Shown here piece by piece: positions 21,605 through 34,257 of a DNA stretch of 64,000 nt. Made by a program: the position numbers and the translations under genes. The notes below the pieces were generated by a model. That model saw only the letters and a list, made by a program, of their open reading frames with translations. It had not been told where the DNA came from and made no database searches. The stretch comes from Telopea speciosissima (lineage: Eukaryota > Streptophyta > Magnoliopsida > Proteales > Proteaceae). How positions within the stretch are numbered: the first letter of the stretch is position 1; every line of letters begins with the position of its first letter. Location: positions 15,513,307 to 15,577,306 of the forward strand of contig NC_057920.1 in assembly GCF_018873765.1 (NCBI RefSeq), read 5' to 3'.

Positions 21605-22467
21605 CTCTCAAAAAGCCTCTCAATTGTTTGAAATTGCTTCTCTGATGAAAGAAGTGTCTCCCGCACGCTGATAAGACTACTGACATAGGATTTCAGTGAC
21701 TCAAAATCCTGCTTCACACGAAAAAGCTCCTGCTCATTTTCTGCAGCTCGTTGCCTTTGTCTAGATGTTTCTTGAACCATATCTTCCACCTTTTGCCGCA
21801 TATCATTTAAAATACAATTTGTACCTAGCGCAAACCTTTCCATCTCCTCTACCTTCACTGACATGCTTTCAATTTGAAGAGCCTTCTTTTTAATCTCTTC
21901 CTGACCTAAAGTAACCTTTTCTTTCTGAATTGCTGTTTCAGTTTCAGCCATGATAACCCGCTTCACAAGAGCTTCCATTATGTCTGTAACCATTCTTACA
22001 GACTTAAGCATTTCACCAATATAAGCTCCATCATGTTCATCAACCGATCCATGCCTGCTACTGATTACCGTCCAAGTTTCCTCATCTGCGCAATCAAAGG
22101 AAGAAAGATCCACATCCTTCGACCAGTCAGACAATGGTGTACCATTTTTGTCAACAAGACCTACCCCTTCTTGATGTCTGATCCCACATGAAGTATGAGC
22201 TAAACGTGGAACAGACATGATTCTTGCTTTTGATTTCAAGTACGTAAGCAGCGTCGATGTAGTTTTAACCCTTCGCCAAAGAACTTCTAGTTCCTTTTTT
22301 GCATCTTCCTCAGAGTCCACAAAAGCTTTTACCTCTGTAAGCTTTGCCTGTAAGGCATCCACCTGAGACTGTCTTTGCTCCATCTCCTCCTTCCACATGA
22401 TGTTTTTTTTATTTAGCTGAGACTTCAGTGACTGAAGGTCTAAGTCTTCCTCCATTTTCGCTGCCAT
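21605..22467 (-). CDS. Coiled-coil protein gene, first coding exon
   Basis: The ATG at 22465-22467 opens 287 codons plus two bases, ending in AG before a GTGTGT donor. The predicted protein begins MAAKMEEDLDLQSLKSQL and is rich in Glu, Lys and Gln. Coiled coil is likely at about residues 5-60 and 150-285. Between them lies a less helical block with VDLSSFDCADEETW and GVGLVDKNGTPLSDW. No enzyme motif, signal peptide or membrane span is visible. Splicing to the exon at 5658-5838 restores RLFER|LVAKTT with no frame change and gives 347 residues. I recognise it as a conserved plant coiled-coil protein of unknown function; a structural or scaffold role is only a guess. Confidence 0.9.
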
Positions 22468-24720
22468 CACCTACTCTCGGTTATGAGGAGGAATTGTACC
22501 TGAGATGAAACTCTGAACCTTTGAACAAATTATACTGGATGATGTTATACACTTATACACACTTATAGACAGAAAAAAATGAAGAAGAAACATTCTAATT
22601 GAAAAATAAAATGAAAAAGGAAACATGTTTGAGCAGTCATCTATACTAATGCTAGCTGAGAAGAATCCGTGGGAAAGAAAAGTCCACTAAACAGGCTAAA
22701 CCATTGAACAATTTGATTGAGTTGGGCTTAGCAAAAGTTTCAAGCTTAATTTAGATCATGAGTCTAGAGAGATCCAGTGAGGGCCTTCATCAGTTATGCT
22801 TGGGTGATGCCTTGCTAACAATATTTAATGTTGCTTATATTTTCCCCAAATAATAAAGGGATCTCAAACTATAGCATTAGCTTCAAAGAGTATACCGTAA
22901 ATGACCTGGTATCAAGTTCTTTGCTGAGAAATACAGAAGGGAGACTCCAGTTTGCTTTAGCCTCCAAAAACAGGGAAAGGAGTGAAGAAGCCGTTCTATC
23001 GACTCTTTTCAAAGTAGACCTTAGATATATACTATAGAGCTCAAAACAAAGTAGGCTCACAGACAGGAAATTTTCATGGTATAGTCCTCAACTATACCAA
23101 ATATAGTAGGAAGTGCAATGCTCGAGTGAGAAAGCAGTTCAACGTGCAGCTCAGTTGATTGCTCTCACTTCAGACATGAAGTAAATGATCAGTCAAACTC
23201 GCTCACCAAAGGGAGAGGGTTTATTCCAGCATGTAAGAAGCAGCTCTTCATAAATAAAACACCAAATGAATTTAGTGCTTTGCGTAGTTTACAGATCTCA
23301 GGAAACACACTCAAGTATTTAGAGAAGGGATTCAAAGCCCACAGAACTATTATAAATCTGAAACTTTATATAACAGGGAACTAATTTGGTGTCATGACAC
23401 CAAGATGTGATATTTAACATGGCAACTTTAGAGAAGATGAAATTGATGCCAGACTATTGTCAGCATATGTCCTCACACGAAAGCACCTGTCTCTGACATG
23501 GAAATCTTTCTAGAAATGAAATACACTTCCAAGTTATTTCCAATACAGAACAAAATAATCAGTATTTAGGAGCCTTAGCACAAATTAGTACAAATGATGG
23601 TGTAGGATTTTCTTTGGTCACAAGATTCTTAATAACCCTCATGACAGAGGAAAGATCTTCAGATACACTTCAGAGCTTGGACAGATAAGATTTTCAGGAC
23701 TTGAACAAGTGAATAACCTCCTTATGTGTGCAATCAGCAGACCGTGGCAACAAGCAAAATAACTACTCCGTTTTAATAATAAAGATGACTTCAGATTGCT
23801 CAAAGACAACGCTAGAATCTGGTTTAGATTTTTTTTCATGGGGATGGAGTACAGAGGCTCTTTAAAAAAAATGATAAGGGTAGATAAAAAGAAATACATT
23901 ATCATAATCTAGTGTGTAGGAGGAAAATGAGCCCTCCTATCTCAGATATTCCATCTTCTGAAGTCCCTAAGCCCTCTCTATTAAACCCACTTCCACGCTT
24001 ATTAACATCCTAACAGAATTTTTCCCTTGATTGATATTCTCAAGTTACCCTTATAAACCCAGTTATGAAAACCGCAATTATGCGCCAACCAATAAAACAA
24101 CTAACTCCAATTTAAAAGAGTTCCCGCAATCTGGAGAATTTAGCAACAATTACAGAACCATGAACAGACCGTAACTGATCAGTTCAACTACGAGAAGTAA
24201 AACGCAATAAATGGGATAAGGAAACCTAATTCCATCTAATTAAGTACAAACGGGATGTATAGCGTTTGGTATTAGTAAGTTAAGCATTTAAAAATCCTAG
24301 TAACCTAAACTCCAAGTCTCTACCCAACCTGATACGCTAAAACAAACAACAGATAAACCCTAAACTGATTTATTAAAAAAAAAACGACGAAATACAGATA
24401 ATAGATAACCAAGATGCGAAAAATCGTTCTTCTCTCAATCAAAACCTACCAAACAAGCAGCCCAGGTACACAAAATTATCTAGAAACACACGTTATAAAG
24501 TAAAACCAAAGACGAACATTGGCAAAATAAGATTAAATCGGAAAAGGAAAAAAATTTTGCTTCATTAAGAAGATTAAAAAGGTTGGATTTTGATCGCGGG
24601 ATTACAGCTTTGAATCGAAGAAACCTTTGAAGGGTTTTGACTGCAGAGGCTATGATATTCATCCAACACGCGTTCTGATTCAGGAGGAACAAGCGAAACG
24701 AAAAACAATAGGTTGGTTCC
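22468..24720 (-). promoter_or_regulatory. Probable 5' UTR intron and promoter region of the coiled-coil gene
   Basis: Just upstream of the ATG the minus strand has TTTCATCTCAG at 22500, a good acceptor, leaving a 32-nt UTR stub. A candidate leader exon is about 24625-24720, with a possible donor GTTTCTTCG at 24624; this would make a 2.1-kb UTR intron. No open frame in this stretch looks coding. The leader position is inferred and could be wrong. Confidence 0.35.
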
Positions 24721-25009
24721 TCGCCTTTTGTCGTATTATGTCATTGGCTTTTTTTTTTTTTTTTTTAAATTATGTCATTGGCGTTGTTAAAAAAAGTTTC
24801 TCAGTGACTCAGTGTTGTATTTCCACTGCACAAGGTGTTCTGACGTTTACGTACTAAATCTGAATAACGTTTTTTTTTTTTTTTTTTGATTAATGAATAA
24901 TGGGATTTTAACCATCAGATCTAATTGGGCATCGTATATAATACCAGTATTTACCGTGTATCCAATTGGTTGGGTCGGATCCAGGGTCCAGGCCAATGTG
25001 GATTGGCCC
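24721..25009. other. Upstream sequence with T-runs
   Basis: Long T-runs are at about 24750-24766 and 24871-24887. The promoter of the coiled-coil gene, if transcription starts near 24720, would lie here. No clear TATA box was found. Confidence 0.3.
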
Positions 25010-25023
25010 AAGAGGCTCACTTT

Positions 25024-26813
25024 TTTTTTTTTGTTGTCAAATGCGAAAATTTTATTAAAAGAAATCGGCAACAGAGAAACTCTGACCGATAGGAAGATTT
25101 ACAAGGACAGGAGGTGGGTTAGACCACCAAAAGCGAGACAAACCAAACCTAGAAGCCCCCATAGCAAGGTAATGAGCTCCTTTAACACAGTCTCGGGAAA
25201 CATGCAAAAAAGACACAAAAGAAAAGGTAGTACAAAGAGCTAAAATATCATCAACTACTAACTGTGATGCCCAATCCAAAGTGGCTGGCGATCTCTGAAG
25301 CGCAAGGACAACTGGGAGGCAATCAGAACAAATCTGCAACTGAGGTAGCTGAAGGCTGCTGGCCAGAAACAGCACCACGGATGGCTAAAGCCTCTACCAT
25401 AGAAGCAGAACATCCAAAAGATGGGCAACAGCAAGCTACCATAAAGCCTCCTAAAGAATCAACCAGATTAACTGCACGTCTGCCTTTAGAAGAGCTGGCA
25501 GACCACGCACCGTCAGTAATAGCACAAGGACAATGCAAAGGCATGCTCAGAGGAGGGCAAGGATCAACCAAAGGTACATTTGGCGGTAAGTGAGGAGACT
25601 GCAATCCAACCAAGCTTTCCTCCAAGAACAGATAAAAAGCATATATTAGAGTGAGAGGATTAGATTGAATAAAAGAAAAAATAAATCTATTTCTGTCTTT
25701 CCAAATTTCCCAACAAAGGGATGTTCAATGTAAAGCAAAGTCATTCGGGTTTGGATAATGCTGCCCTATTGTGTTTAAAAATGCAATCCAGTCTTTGAAT
25801 GTTGAACCATTAAACAAATTAGTATCAATTCGAAGAGGAGAGAGCCGCCAACAAGTGGAAGCAAATGGGCAAAGAACTAAGGCGTGGACTATAGACTCCT
25901 CAACATCTTTACAAAAAGGGCACAAAACGTTTTGAGCCAGAGATCTCCTAAAGAGGAGCTCATTAACAACCAAAGCATTAGAACAAGGTCGCCAAAGAAA
26001 AAGCTTTATCTTGGGTAAAAGCTTCAGGCCCAATAACCAATTCCAAAAAAGGTCAGAGGACAGGGAGGGGGTACTAACGCGATTGCGGAATATCACATGA
26101 TAAGCAGATTTGACAGAAAAGAACTCATTCTTAGAACAGGCCCAAATCCAACTATCTTCTATATCCGAGATAGGCAAAGGGATACACCTAATAGCCCTTC
26201 CTTCATCAACCGAGAAGAGATTAGAAAGAATAGAGCAATTCCATTCCTTAAGGGGCTGATGAAGAAGGCTAAAAACCAAATTATATCTAGGATTCGGAAG
26301 ACAGCTAGTAATACACCCTCCAGGGAGAGAAGGGATCCATGAGTCCTCAAAAGTTCTAGTTGTACACCCATTACCAATACGCCTTCTTAAACCAGGAAGT
26401 AAAGATTCCCTTCCTTTAAGAATGCTACGCCAACCCCAAGAGCAATTTTGTCGACCCTTTGCTTCAAGAAAAGAAGAAGAAGGAAAATACTTTCCTTTTA
26501 GAACTCGGACCCAAAGCGCATCACTATGAGGCAAGATACGCCACCCTTGGCGAGCTAGCAAGGCTAGGTTAAACGACCCCAAATCTCTAAAGCCCAAACC
26601 ACCCACCGACTTATGGGAACAAAAGACATCCCATTTTTTCCAAAAGACCCCCTTCCCATTCCTATCCTTCCACCACAACCGTCTGATAAGGCTATTAATA
26701 TTATCATGGATAGAGGTAGGAAGAGAAAACATGGACATAGCATAAGTTGGCATACTAGTGGCAACAGATTTAATAAGAACCTCTTTACCATAGGAGGGAT
26801 TCCTTGGCAGGTA
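25024..26813 (-). mobile_element. 5'-truncated L1-type LINE with 14-bp target duplication
   Basis: The insert ends in a poly-A run on the minus strand (T-run at 25021-25032). It is flanked by identical AAGAGGCTCACTTT at 25010-25023 and 26814-26827. The coding part starts inside ORF2 after the reverse transcriptase core. A 342-residue frame (25725-26753) holds the zinc-binding RVT region, with GVFWKKWDVFCSHKSVGGLG and NVLCPFCKDVEESIVHALVL. A TGA follows at HTSLCWEIWKDRN. An RNase H domain then shows TDGAW, MVEALAIR and, after a frameshift near 25370, CSDCLPVVLALQ. It is dead on arrival by truncation and later mutated. Confidence 0.93.
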
Positions 26814-26827
26814 AAGAGGCTCACTTT

Positions 26828-27849
26828 AATCAATAGGTGAGCTGCCCTATGATTCTTGTGTCCAAGGATTTAGGGATTGACCACTATAGATCCCCAAATT
26901 CCGAATATGATCTGAAGCATGGTTTGAGGAATCAGAATCGGATCCACTGGATTGGTCGATTCTTGATTGATCCGTACTGGACAGATTTACCCCCGTTTCC
27001 TTTGAAATTTTGAATTTTTTTTTTTTTTTTTTTTACATTTTTACTCTCCTTACATAGTAGGAGAAATACTCACCAAAGTTCAGGGCCTCAATACCATTCA
27101 CCACACAATCACTAAAAACCGAAACACAAGTTACCTATTTTACAAGCAGGTATGCAAGTTTTAGCACATATGTTGATCCCCTTTGCTTAATGATTGATTT
27201 GATTTTCAAGTTTTAGCTCTTTTCTTTTCAACCTCTTTGCTCAATAGTTCATCAGAGTTGCAAATTGAAGCACATAGGCGATGGAATTTTTCACATTGTT
27301 AGCTTGATAGAGTTTTCACGTATTTGCCTAAAAGTCTCTTGGTGAAACCTAGACTATTCTCAACCCAAAAAAAAAGAAACTTAGACTATTCCACTATTTA
27401 TAGACCATATTCCAACAATCAAAGAATTATTCATTATGATTTCAAACGGATTTATTTTTTGAACTATGATCGATGGTTACCACTGCCATGTAAACTGCGA
27501 ATAACACATTTTGGACATCCTCCGACCGATTTGTCGGTCAACCGTCCTAATGTCCATTTGCATAAGGGTGCTCATGATTAGCAGCAGATCATGTACCGGT
27601 CATTCACTCTAAAGCATATCGGCCTCCAATACAATAAACAATCTTTTTCACATTTTAAATCATGTCACGTGGATATATTTTTCAATAAATTCTCATACCT
27701 TGCCAAGTAAACCAAAATAAGGTCTATTCATTTTATCAGAAGATATTGTGAAGAGATGTAATGAGTATATTTGTGACCTACTAAATACAGATAGGTTGTA
27801 GAAGTGACCCGGATGATTACAGTACTCAACAAGAGACCACATGTCATAG
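26828..27849. other. Unassigned intergenic sequence
   Basis: Nothing coding is supported. A T-run lies at about 27010-27032. The flanks of the LINE (24960-25009 and 26828-27000) contain GGATCC/GATTGG words that may belong to one older interrupted repeat. Confidence 0.4.
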
Positions 27850-28935
27850 ATATGTACGAAAGGTTAGTGTGGTGGAAGTTAAAGAAGCCTTAAGAAAAAT
27901 GAAAGTAGACAAGATACCATGCCCAGATGAGATTCTAATATAAGTGTGGAAAACCCTAGGAAGTTGTGAAGTTTTTTGGCTAACCAATCTATTCAACAGG
28001 ATTATGAACACAAAGAAGATGCCAGATGAATGGAGGATAAGCATTGTAGTCTTGATCTACAAAAATAAAGGTGATATCCAAAACTGCAATAACTATACAA
28101 GCATAAAGCAAATGAGCCACACTATGAAACTTTGGGAGAAGGTATGAAGCCCGTTTGAGAAGAGAGACTCATATATCGGTGAACCAATTTGGCTTTATGC
28201 TAGGTAGATCCATGATAGAAGTTATCTATCTATTGAGGAGGCTCTTGGAAAGACATAGAGATAGCAAGAATGATTTTCATATATATAGGCTTTATTGACC
28301 TGGAAAAAACCTATAACCAAGTCCCTAGAGATTTAATCTAGCATGTTCTAGGGAAAAGAGGGGTGTCGAGTAAATATGTGGATGTAATTAAAGATATGTA
28401 TGGGGACATGGTGACTAGTGTGAGATATGTGGGAGGTCAGGGCAAGGAATTCTCAATTACGATTGGATTACATCAAGGATCAACCTTAAGCCCTTATATT
28501 TTTGTACTCATCATGGATGACCTAACCAAGAGCATCCAAGACGAGACCTAGTGGTGTATGCTCTTCACCGATGAAATCATTTTGATGGATGAGATAAAAG
28601 CAGGAATAATGCCAAGCTAGAGCTATGGAGATCAACCTTGGAAACTAGAGGCTTTAAGATTAGTAGAACGAAAACAGAGTATATAATGTGTAATTTTAGT
28701 CACACTATGATGGGTACTGACTTGGTGCAAATTAAAGAAAGAGAGTTACCGCAAAGTAACTATTTTAAATACCTAGGGTCAATCATAAATAAAGGTGACA
28801 TAGAGGATGATGTTTCACATAAAATTAACGTAGGATGGATGAAGTGGAGAGGTGCGTTCGGAGTGCTTGTGTGACCGACGTATTCTTTTGAAGCTTAAAG
28901 GAAAGTTCTATAAGACTGTTCTATGACCAGTTGAG
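27850..28935 (+). pseudogene. RTE-type LINE reverse transcriptase relic
   Basis: Broken frames follow the order of an RTE-clade reverse transcriptase: VVEVKEALRKMKVDKIPCPD, then NRIMNTKKMPDEWRISIVV, then ITIGLHQGSTLSPYIFVLIM, then LFTDEIILMDE, then GFKISRTKTEYIMCNFS, and LLKLKGKFYKTVL. The catalytic block, normally ending in two aspartates, reads FTDE here. Stops at 27941, 28339 and 28549 confirm it is dead. It breaks off at about 28935, just before a foldback element. A fragment of the same family's 3' end lies at 36236-36580. Confidence 0.85.
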
Positions 28936-28940
28936 AAGAT

Positions 28941-29047
28941 AAGTACTGTCCAAGGCCTTCCAGGGCCAGTCACATGGAATCAACTCCTCCTATGGGTCTC
29001 ACAGTGGATTCCATGTGACTGGCCCTAGAGGGCCTAGGATGGTACTT
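28941..29047. mobile_element. 107-bp foldback element
   Basis: Two ~41-bp arms are inverted repeats: AAGTACTGTCCAAGGCC at the left end pairs with GGCCTAGGATGGTACTT at the right. Inside them GGGCCAGTCACATGGAATC pairs with GATTCCATGTGACTGGCCC. The loop is about 25 bp. It could be a MITE or a transcribed hairpin. No clear target duplication was found. Confidence 0.8.
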
Positions 29048-31823
29048 GTACAAGAACATGATCCACGTTCGTTCTTGTAAGGGAGTTGGCCCACTAATAA
29101 TAAACTAATGATTCACTAATAGTATGTTGGTTGATGTGATGGTAACAAGAGTCTTAATAATAAAAGGGGGAGGGGCGGGGGGGATCTAGTTGTATAGCAC
29201 CTGCACCATTGTGGGGCTAAGGAGACTAGGAGAGTGTACGCACATAGGGCATCAACATCGATGCGGTTTTTGACTTTATGAGGGGTAAGGCAATAATTTT
29301 GCGCTCCTATGTTTGCATTTGTTTGGATACAAGAGCCATGCGACCAAGTAGTTTTTTTTTTTTTTTTACCGAAAAAAAGTCTTAGTTTATCTTTTGGGAG
29401 ATCAAGGTTCCCCAAGACACAAGTGTGGGAGGACTCTTCTACACTACACCAATAATGGCACACGAAGAACTGTTATATTTACATGGAACCCACGTGGTCA
29501 AAGTAAGAGAGAGAATAAAAGACAAACCCATAGGTCAACAGTGGTGCGCCTGTGGTGGATCAGTTTGACCATTGGTAGAGAGTGGTTGTAAATCAGTAAT
29601 AAGAAAAGGTTGGTCGTAGATCATGTTGACCTTGTAGCTGTAGTTAAACTCCCATTAGAAGACAACCTAACCCTCCCCCCCCCCCCAAAAAAAAAAAAAA
29701 CAAAAAACTGAAGTTGATCCACTAATGAATAAACTATTCAAGAATAATATTTTTATTTGCATGACAAGTACTTGGTCATATGTAGTTTCTCTTTACATAT
29801 CTATTCCTATGATAGGCACCTATTCTTACATAGTTTCTCTTACATCTGAATGTCTGAGGATAGGGTCGCAGAGAGGTCATTTTATGTGATGAGGAGAGAG
29901 ATAGAGATGTAAGATTGTTTATTTGGTAACTGGAGAAAGAGGAAAGAAGTTTGGTTTGTTGCCTCTTATTTCACACAAAGTGGAAAAATAAGAATCAGAA
30001 GTGTGGGTTGTGTTGGGTCTAAGGCCTATTATGGAAACTCAGACCCAGTTTCGCTCCAAGTCTAAGAGTATTGCCTGTTTGGACAACATCTCCACCTTGG
30101 CTTGGGATAAGGTTGAGTTGAGTTAAGTTGTATATAATGTTATCTATGGTTATCATCTATCATAGGTGAACCCCAAACGACCATGGATGTAGCGGTCACT
30201 GTACACTTTGGAAGACATCCATGGACAAACCATAGAATATGAGTTCCTCAAAATCTTGCATTATTATATTTTTAGAAGAATAGACAGGCTTATTGTACAA
30301 CATTCCTCGGAAGAGCTACGATAGGGAGAGGGTTCTTCATTTCATTGGCCAACTTCAACCCCTCACTCAAGTCAATCGGCTTCATCTAGATAGGGTGATG
30401 ATATTGAAGAAAGAAGGTGAACCTATAGCGATGCAGAAAATAATGGAAATTGTGAACAAACAATCACACAATACAGACAAAGATTTACGTGATTCAACAA
30501 GATTGCCTACATCCACGGTGAGATGAGTGCTTTACTATCAATGGAGAATGAGGTTTACAACCACTTGTCCTCACACCTCTAAGATTGATTACAAAGAAAA
30601 GACCCTTGTTAAAAATATATAATGAAACCTACAGCCTCTTAACGACCCTTTTAGAACCAGCCCACTTATGTAAGCGAGGGGATACAAGACATTGTACCCC
30701 GAACATGATATATCCATAAATAAGATACAAATTAATAATAATTTTTTTGTAAAACAAAGACTTTGTTGGATTTCAGAGCATAGATTCGGTGGGATCAGTT
30801 GTTGGATATAACGAAGCTCCAAACTGCAATAGCACCGATAGTAACTATGTTGGAAACTTCCCCATATTGGAATGCAGTTTGGATCGAATCAAATGACCAT
30901 CAGCAATCTGGGAGCATCAAATGATACATATTTAGTATTGCCACCACTACAACAAGAACAAAATGGCTTTGGAGTTGGGAGGAGATGAAGTCTACCTCCA
31001 AGTTGATATGTTTAGAGATGTCTCTTCTCTTGCAAGTCCGGGTTCAGCACCAACTCAAGCCATAACGTACCCACTCGGTTAGTGGTGTCCTCGTGTCTGT
31101 ATCATGCAAATTCATTTCCTGTAATTAATTGAACAATAGTAAAACATCAACAAAGAGAAAAAGAAATGGGCATGGGCTTAATTGCTTCCTACCCATTATT
31201 TAAAAGGAGTGGGGGGAAGGGAGAGAGACAATGGGTGCTAGTTTGCGATATATCGGCTATATGCCCAACTTTTTCCCTTAAGTTAGTACTATAAAACCAG
31301 TAAATTTTTTTTTTGGGACCCTCCATTGTGCATACCCTCAGGAGGTCAAGGGATCGACTCTCTTGAATAGCATATTGTGCCAAAAAGGTACCCCTCTCTA
31401 CCTTCCCCTACCCCCTGGGAGGCTAAGGGAGAGAAGACTTAATGGGATAAGGAAATCAGCCTACGATGCTGACCCCATGACCAGCCCGACAGTGGTTCCT
31501 CTGCAGCACAATGGAGAGTGCCACAAAGGATGCGCTCCCGCTGCCATGCCATCCAGGGTGGGTTGTACTAATGTTCGCTAGGGTGATCCATGGAGGGAAC
31601 AAAGCACATTAGAATCTCTCACTGGAATTGTACTAACATACACATCCAATAACTTTCTTTGTAAACTACGCATCTAGTAAATAATAGCTAAAATAAAAGG
31701 GGACCAACCTGATAAGTAAAGTTGAGAAACGTCAGATCGGAACCAACCCGACCGACCTTAGTCCATTCAGCGACGTCAGAATCGTCTCAGCGTTCTCCGC
31801 AGAGATGGGCATCGACGGGATGC
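29048..31823. other. Repeat-rich intergenic sequence without a supported gene
   Basis: G-, C-, A- and T-runs occur near 29170, 29352, 29675 and 29686. GATAAGGTTGAGTTGAGTTAAG near 30110 resembles an RTE LINE tail. Text at about 30470-30620 resembles the edge of an LTR retroelement, with GATTTACGTGATTCAACAAG and TTGCCTACATCCACGG. The short open frames in this stretch match nothing I recognise. Confidence 0.4.
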
Positions 31824-32360
31824 TCAAAATTCTTCTTCGCCATGTCTTTCTCCTCCAGATGTCTGAGCATCCCTAATCCATCCATCACAGTCCCTCTTTC
31901 CATCCAATGATGCGGACTGAGTTTGGATGAGCTGCCAATGTAGAAAAATTTTGTGAAAAGTGAAAAAGTATGTACAAGTACTATTATTTATAAGAATCAT
32001 AAGAAGGGATAAATTTAGTTTTCATAACCACCAGGATTGAAGTTGAAAACAGTAGTTTAAGATCCAACTATTCAAAATGGAAGTCGATTGGATGGAATAA
32101 ATATTACATGCTCCTTATCAGCAGAAGAAATGCTACCATATTACTTTTTTCTCTCAAAATCCATAATTTATACATATATGCATAAATAAAATAAAAGAAA
32201 AAATTATTATCCGAAGGTAAGTCTAATGATATACTCACTCTGGAAATTGGTAAATCGTTGATCCAATGTAACTTGACTCTATCACCTTTACATGCTTTTG
32301 AAACTCTATCTGTTGATGCGGTAGCATTGGTTATCTCAACGTCAATTTTCACTTCTCTAA
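31824..32360 (-). other. Doubtful two-exon 3' end of a minus-strand gene
   Basis: Segment 32239-32360 lies between a good acceptor (pyrimidine-rich, TGGTTCAG) and a strong donor AGA|GTGAGT. It reads REVKIDVEITNATASTDRVS and 20 more residues with no stop. After a 307-bp intron ending in CATTGGCAG, segment 31824-31931 continues in phase for 35 residues (LIQTQSASLDGKRDCDGWIR, then DAQTSGGERHGEEEF) to a TGA. Splice signals and phase agree. The product is not recognised, and no earlier exon was identified upstream up to 34 kb, so this could be chance. Confidence 0.3.
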
Positions 32361-32487
32361 CTGAACCAGGAAAAAAAAGGGAAAAGCAACCCAACAAATT
32401 CAATAATATTCTTAAAACTCATAGTTTAAAAGGAATATACTTTCTTAAACAAGTATATCCACATGTAAACGTAAACACATAAAAGGG

Positions 32488-32508
32488 GAGAGAGAGAGAG
32501 AGAGAGAG
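32488..32508. repeat. (AG)n microsatellite
   Basis: An uninterrupted AG run of about ten units. Confidence 0.95.
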
Positions 32509-32764
32509 GTTCCAATATCCTGCATACGTTGCTTTTACTAGCTACCTAAACATTTCAAACTTAGATTCCACAAAGTATATGAGTGAATTTGAGTAGAAAA
32601 ACTATCAGTTTGTTGATGGTGGCAATAGCTCTTTAAGGAGGCATAGGGACTGAAAATGGTTTAGGCTACTGAATCTGATAAGTAAACTAGCATGAACACC
32701 TTTATATAGAAGCAGTAGAAAGTGATAACCAGCTAAACAATATGCAGGTTTCTTCAGCCCATAC

Positions 32765-33300
32765 CATGTAAGAATCTTTTGAAATCTTAACTGACCGTTT
32801 TTTTGGGAAAATAGGATTTATTTATGTCAATATTTAAGATCTGAGGAAAGATTTTATTTTTTAATCATATCTGACGAATTTTGGAAAGATACCATTAATA
32901 TTCATTGACTTCAAAATCTGAGGAGCATTATAATTCAACGCCCATGGTATTTCATAAAACAACCAAGCTCCCCCCCCTATCTTACCTTTTTGGAAAAAGT
33001 TATTTATATTCGTTGATGTTAAATCCGAGGAAAGTGGTAAATAGCTAACCAATGTGCTAGCTTCTTCAATACATATGCTCTCAAAATCTTTTGAAATCTC
33101 ACTTAGCTATTTTTGGCAAAATATGATTAATTTTGTTGTTATGATCTGAGGGGAACAATCTTTTGGAATCTTACCAAGCAGTTTTTGGAAAAATATAATT
33201 ATAATTCATTCAATTTAAATCTAAGGAGAGAGCCCACAATATTTCATAAAGCAACCGAACCCACCTAACCTTTTTGGAAAAATTATTAATATCATATATT
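32765..33300. repeat. Degenerate tandem duplication
   Basis: Landmarks recur about 300 bp apart: AATCTTTTGAAATCT-AC at 32771 and 33087, TTTTTGG-AAAAT-TGATTA, ATCTGAGG, and TATTTCATAAA-CAACC at 32947 and 33240. The copies are strongly diverged. No coding potential. Confidence 0.6.
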
Positions 33301-34257
33301 AGATCTGTAGACACAACATTTTTGACACCTTGGGAGAACATCTCGACGATGTTGATCAAAGCCTAACTGGCTTGCACATCAGCGAAATGGCAAACATTAT
33401 CGTGTTACCCTGACTTGACTTATTTCTACCCCCAAACTTTCTTAGGTAGAACAAAGAGTCATAGGATAGCCTTATTAACCATTTTACCTGTGTGTGAAGT
33501 TTCATCCAAATCCAACATCATTTATGAAAATGATTGTTTTGCCCCTAGTACTTTTCTCGACATCTGAATCCCAGATTAGGGCCAAAACTCTTCGGATGGT
33601 CTTATTTGGTTATTTTAAGTTCACACATAAATTTTCATGAAAATCTGATACTATTTGGATCTTGATCAGTACGAAATGCCATTTCTACGTATTCTTGGGT
33701 TTTTTTATGGAAAGTGCTCAATAAGAGTTTCACGACGATATGTAGCACGTCAAAATCGATCACACAGATTGAAAGTTATTAACACTTTAATTTAGGGCCT
33801 TAAAATGGAATTTTATATGAAATAATAAAATTATATATATAGGCATGGCATACTATGCCTGCTGATATGCACACGCTGCGCGCGCAACCACCACCTACTC
33901 CCATCCATCACTGTACAGCCCCGAACCACCTGCTCCCATCCCATCACGCATGATTGCATGTGTTGTCCTATCATTACGCGTCGTCGATTGTGCTGGCTGC
34001 AACCCTAGGGGATTTTGAGGCATTTTTTCAAACATATATTGGGATATAAATAGACCTCTAGTTGGAGGCCTTAGGGGGTTAAAAAATATCTGGGAAAAAT
34101 CTCCTAAGAAGAAGCCCTTTGTACCCTCTTTCAAACCCTACCTGTGAAATTCTCATACAATGCTCCCGTAACTTTTAAAAATTCCCCAAATACAACTTGA
34201 TCTGTAAGTTTGGCCATTTGGAGTGCATTCTTTGAGTTTCAATTCGGTAGGCCCTGA
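33301..34257. other. Unassigned intergenic sequence
   Basis: No gene is supported. GCGCGCGC occurs at about 33875. The text at 33300-33800 reads like an old LTR retroelement, but no domain was found. Confidence 0.35.

Noticed and set aside
29186..29350. Another Au SINE
   Set aside because: Only weak similarity in the GCACC and GTACGC words; no convincing promoter boxes or target duplication.
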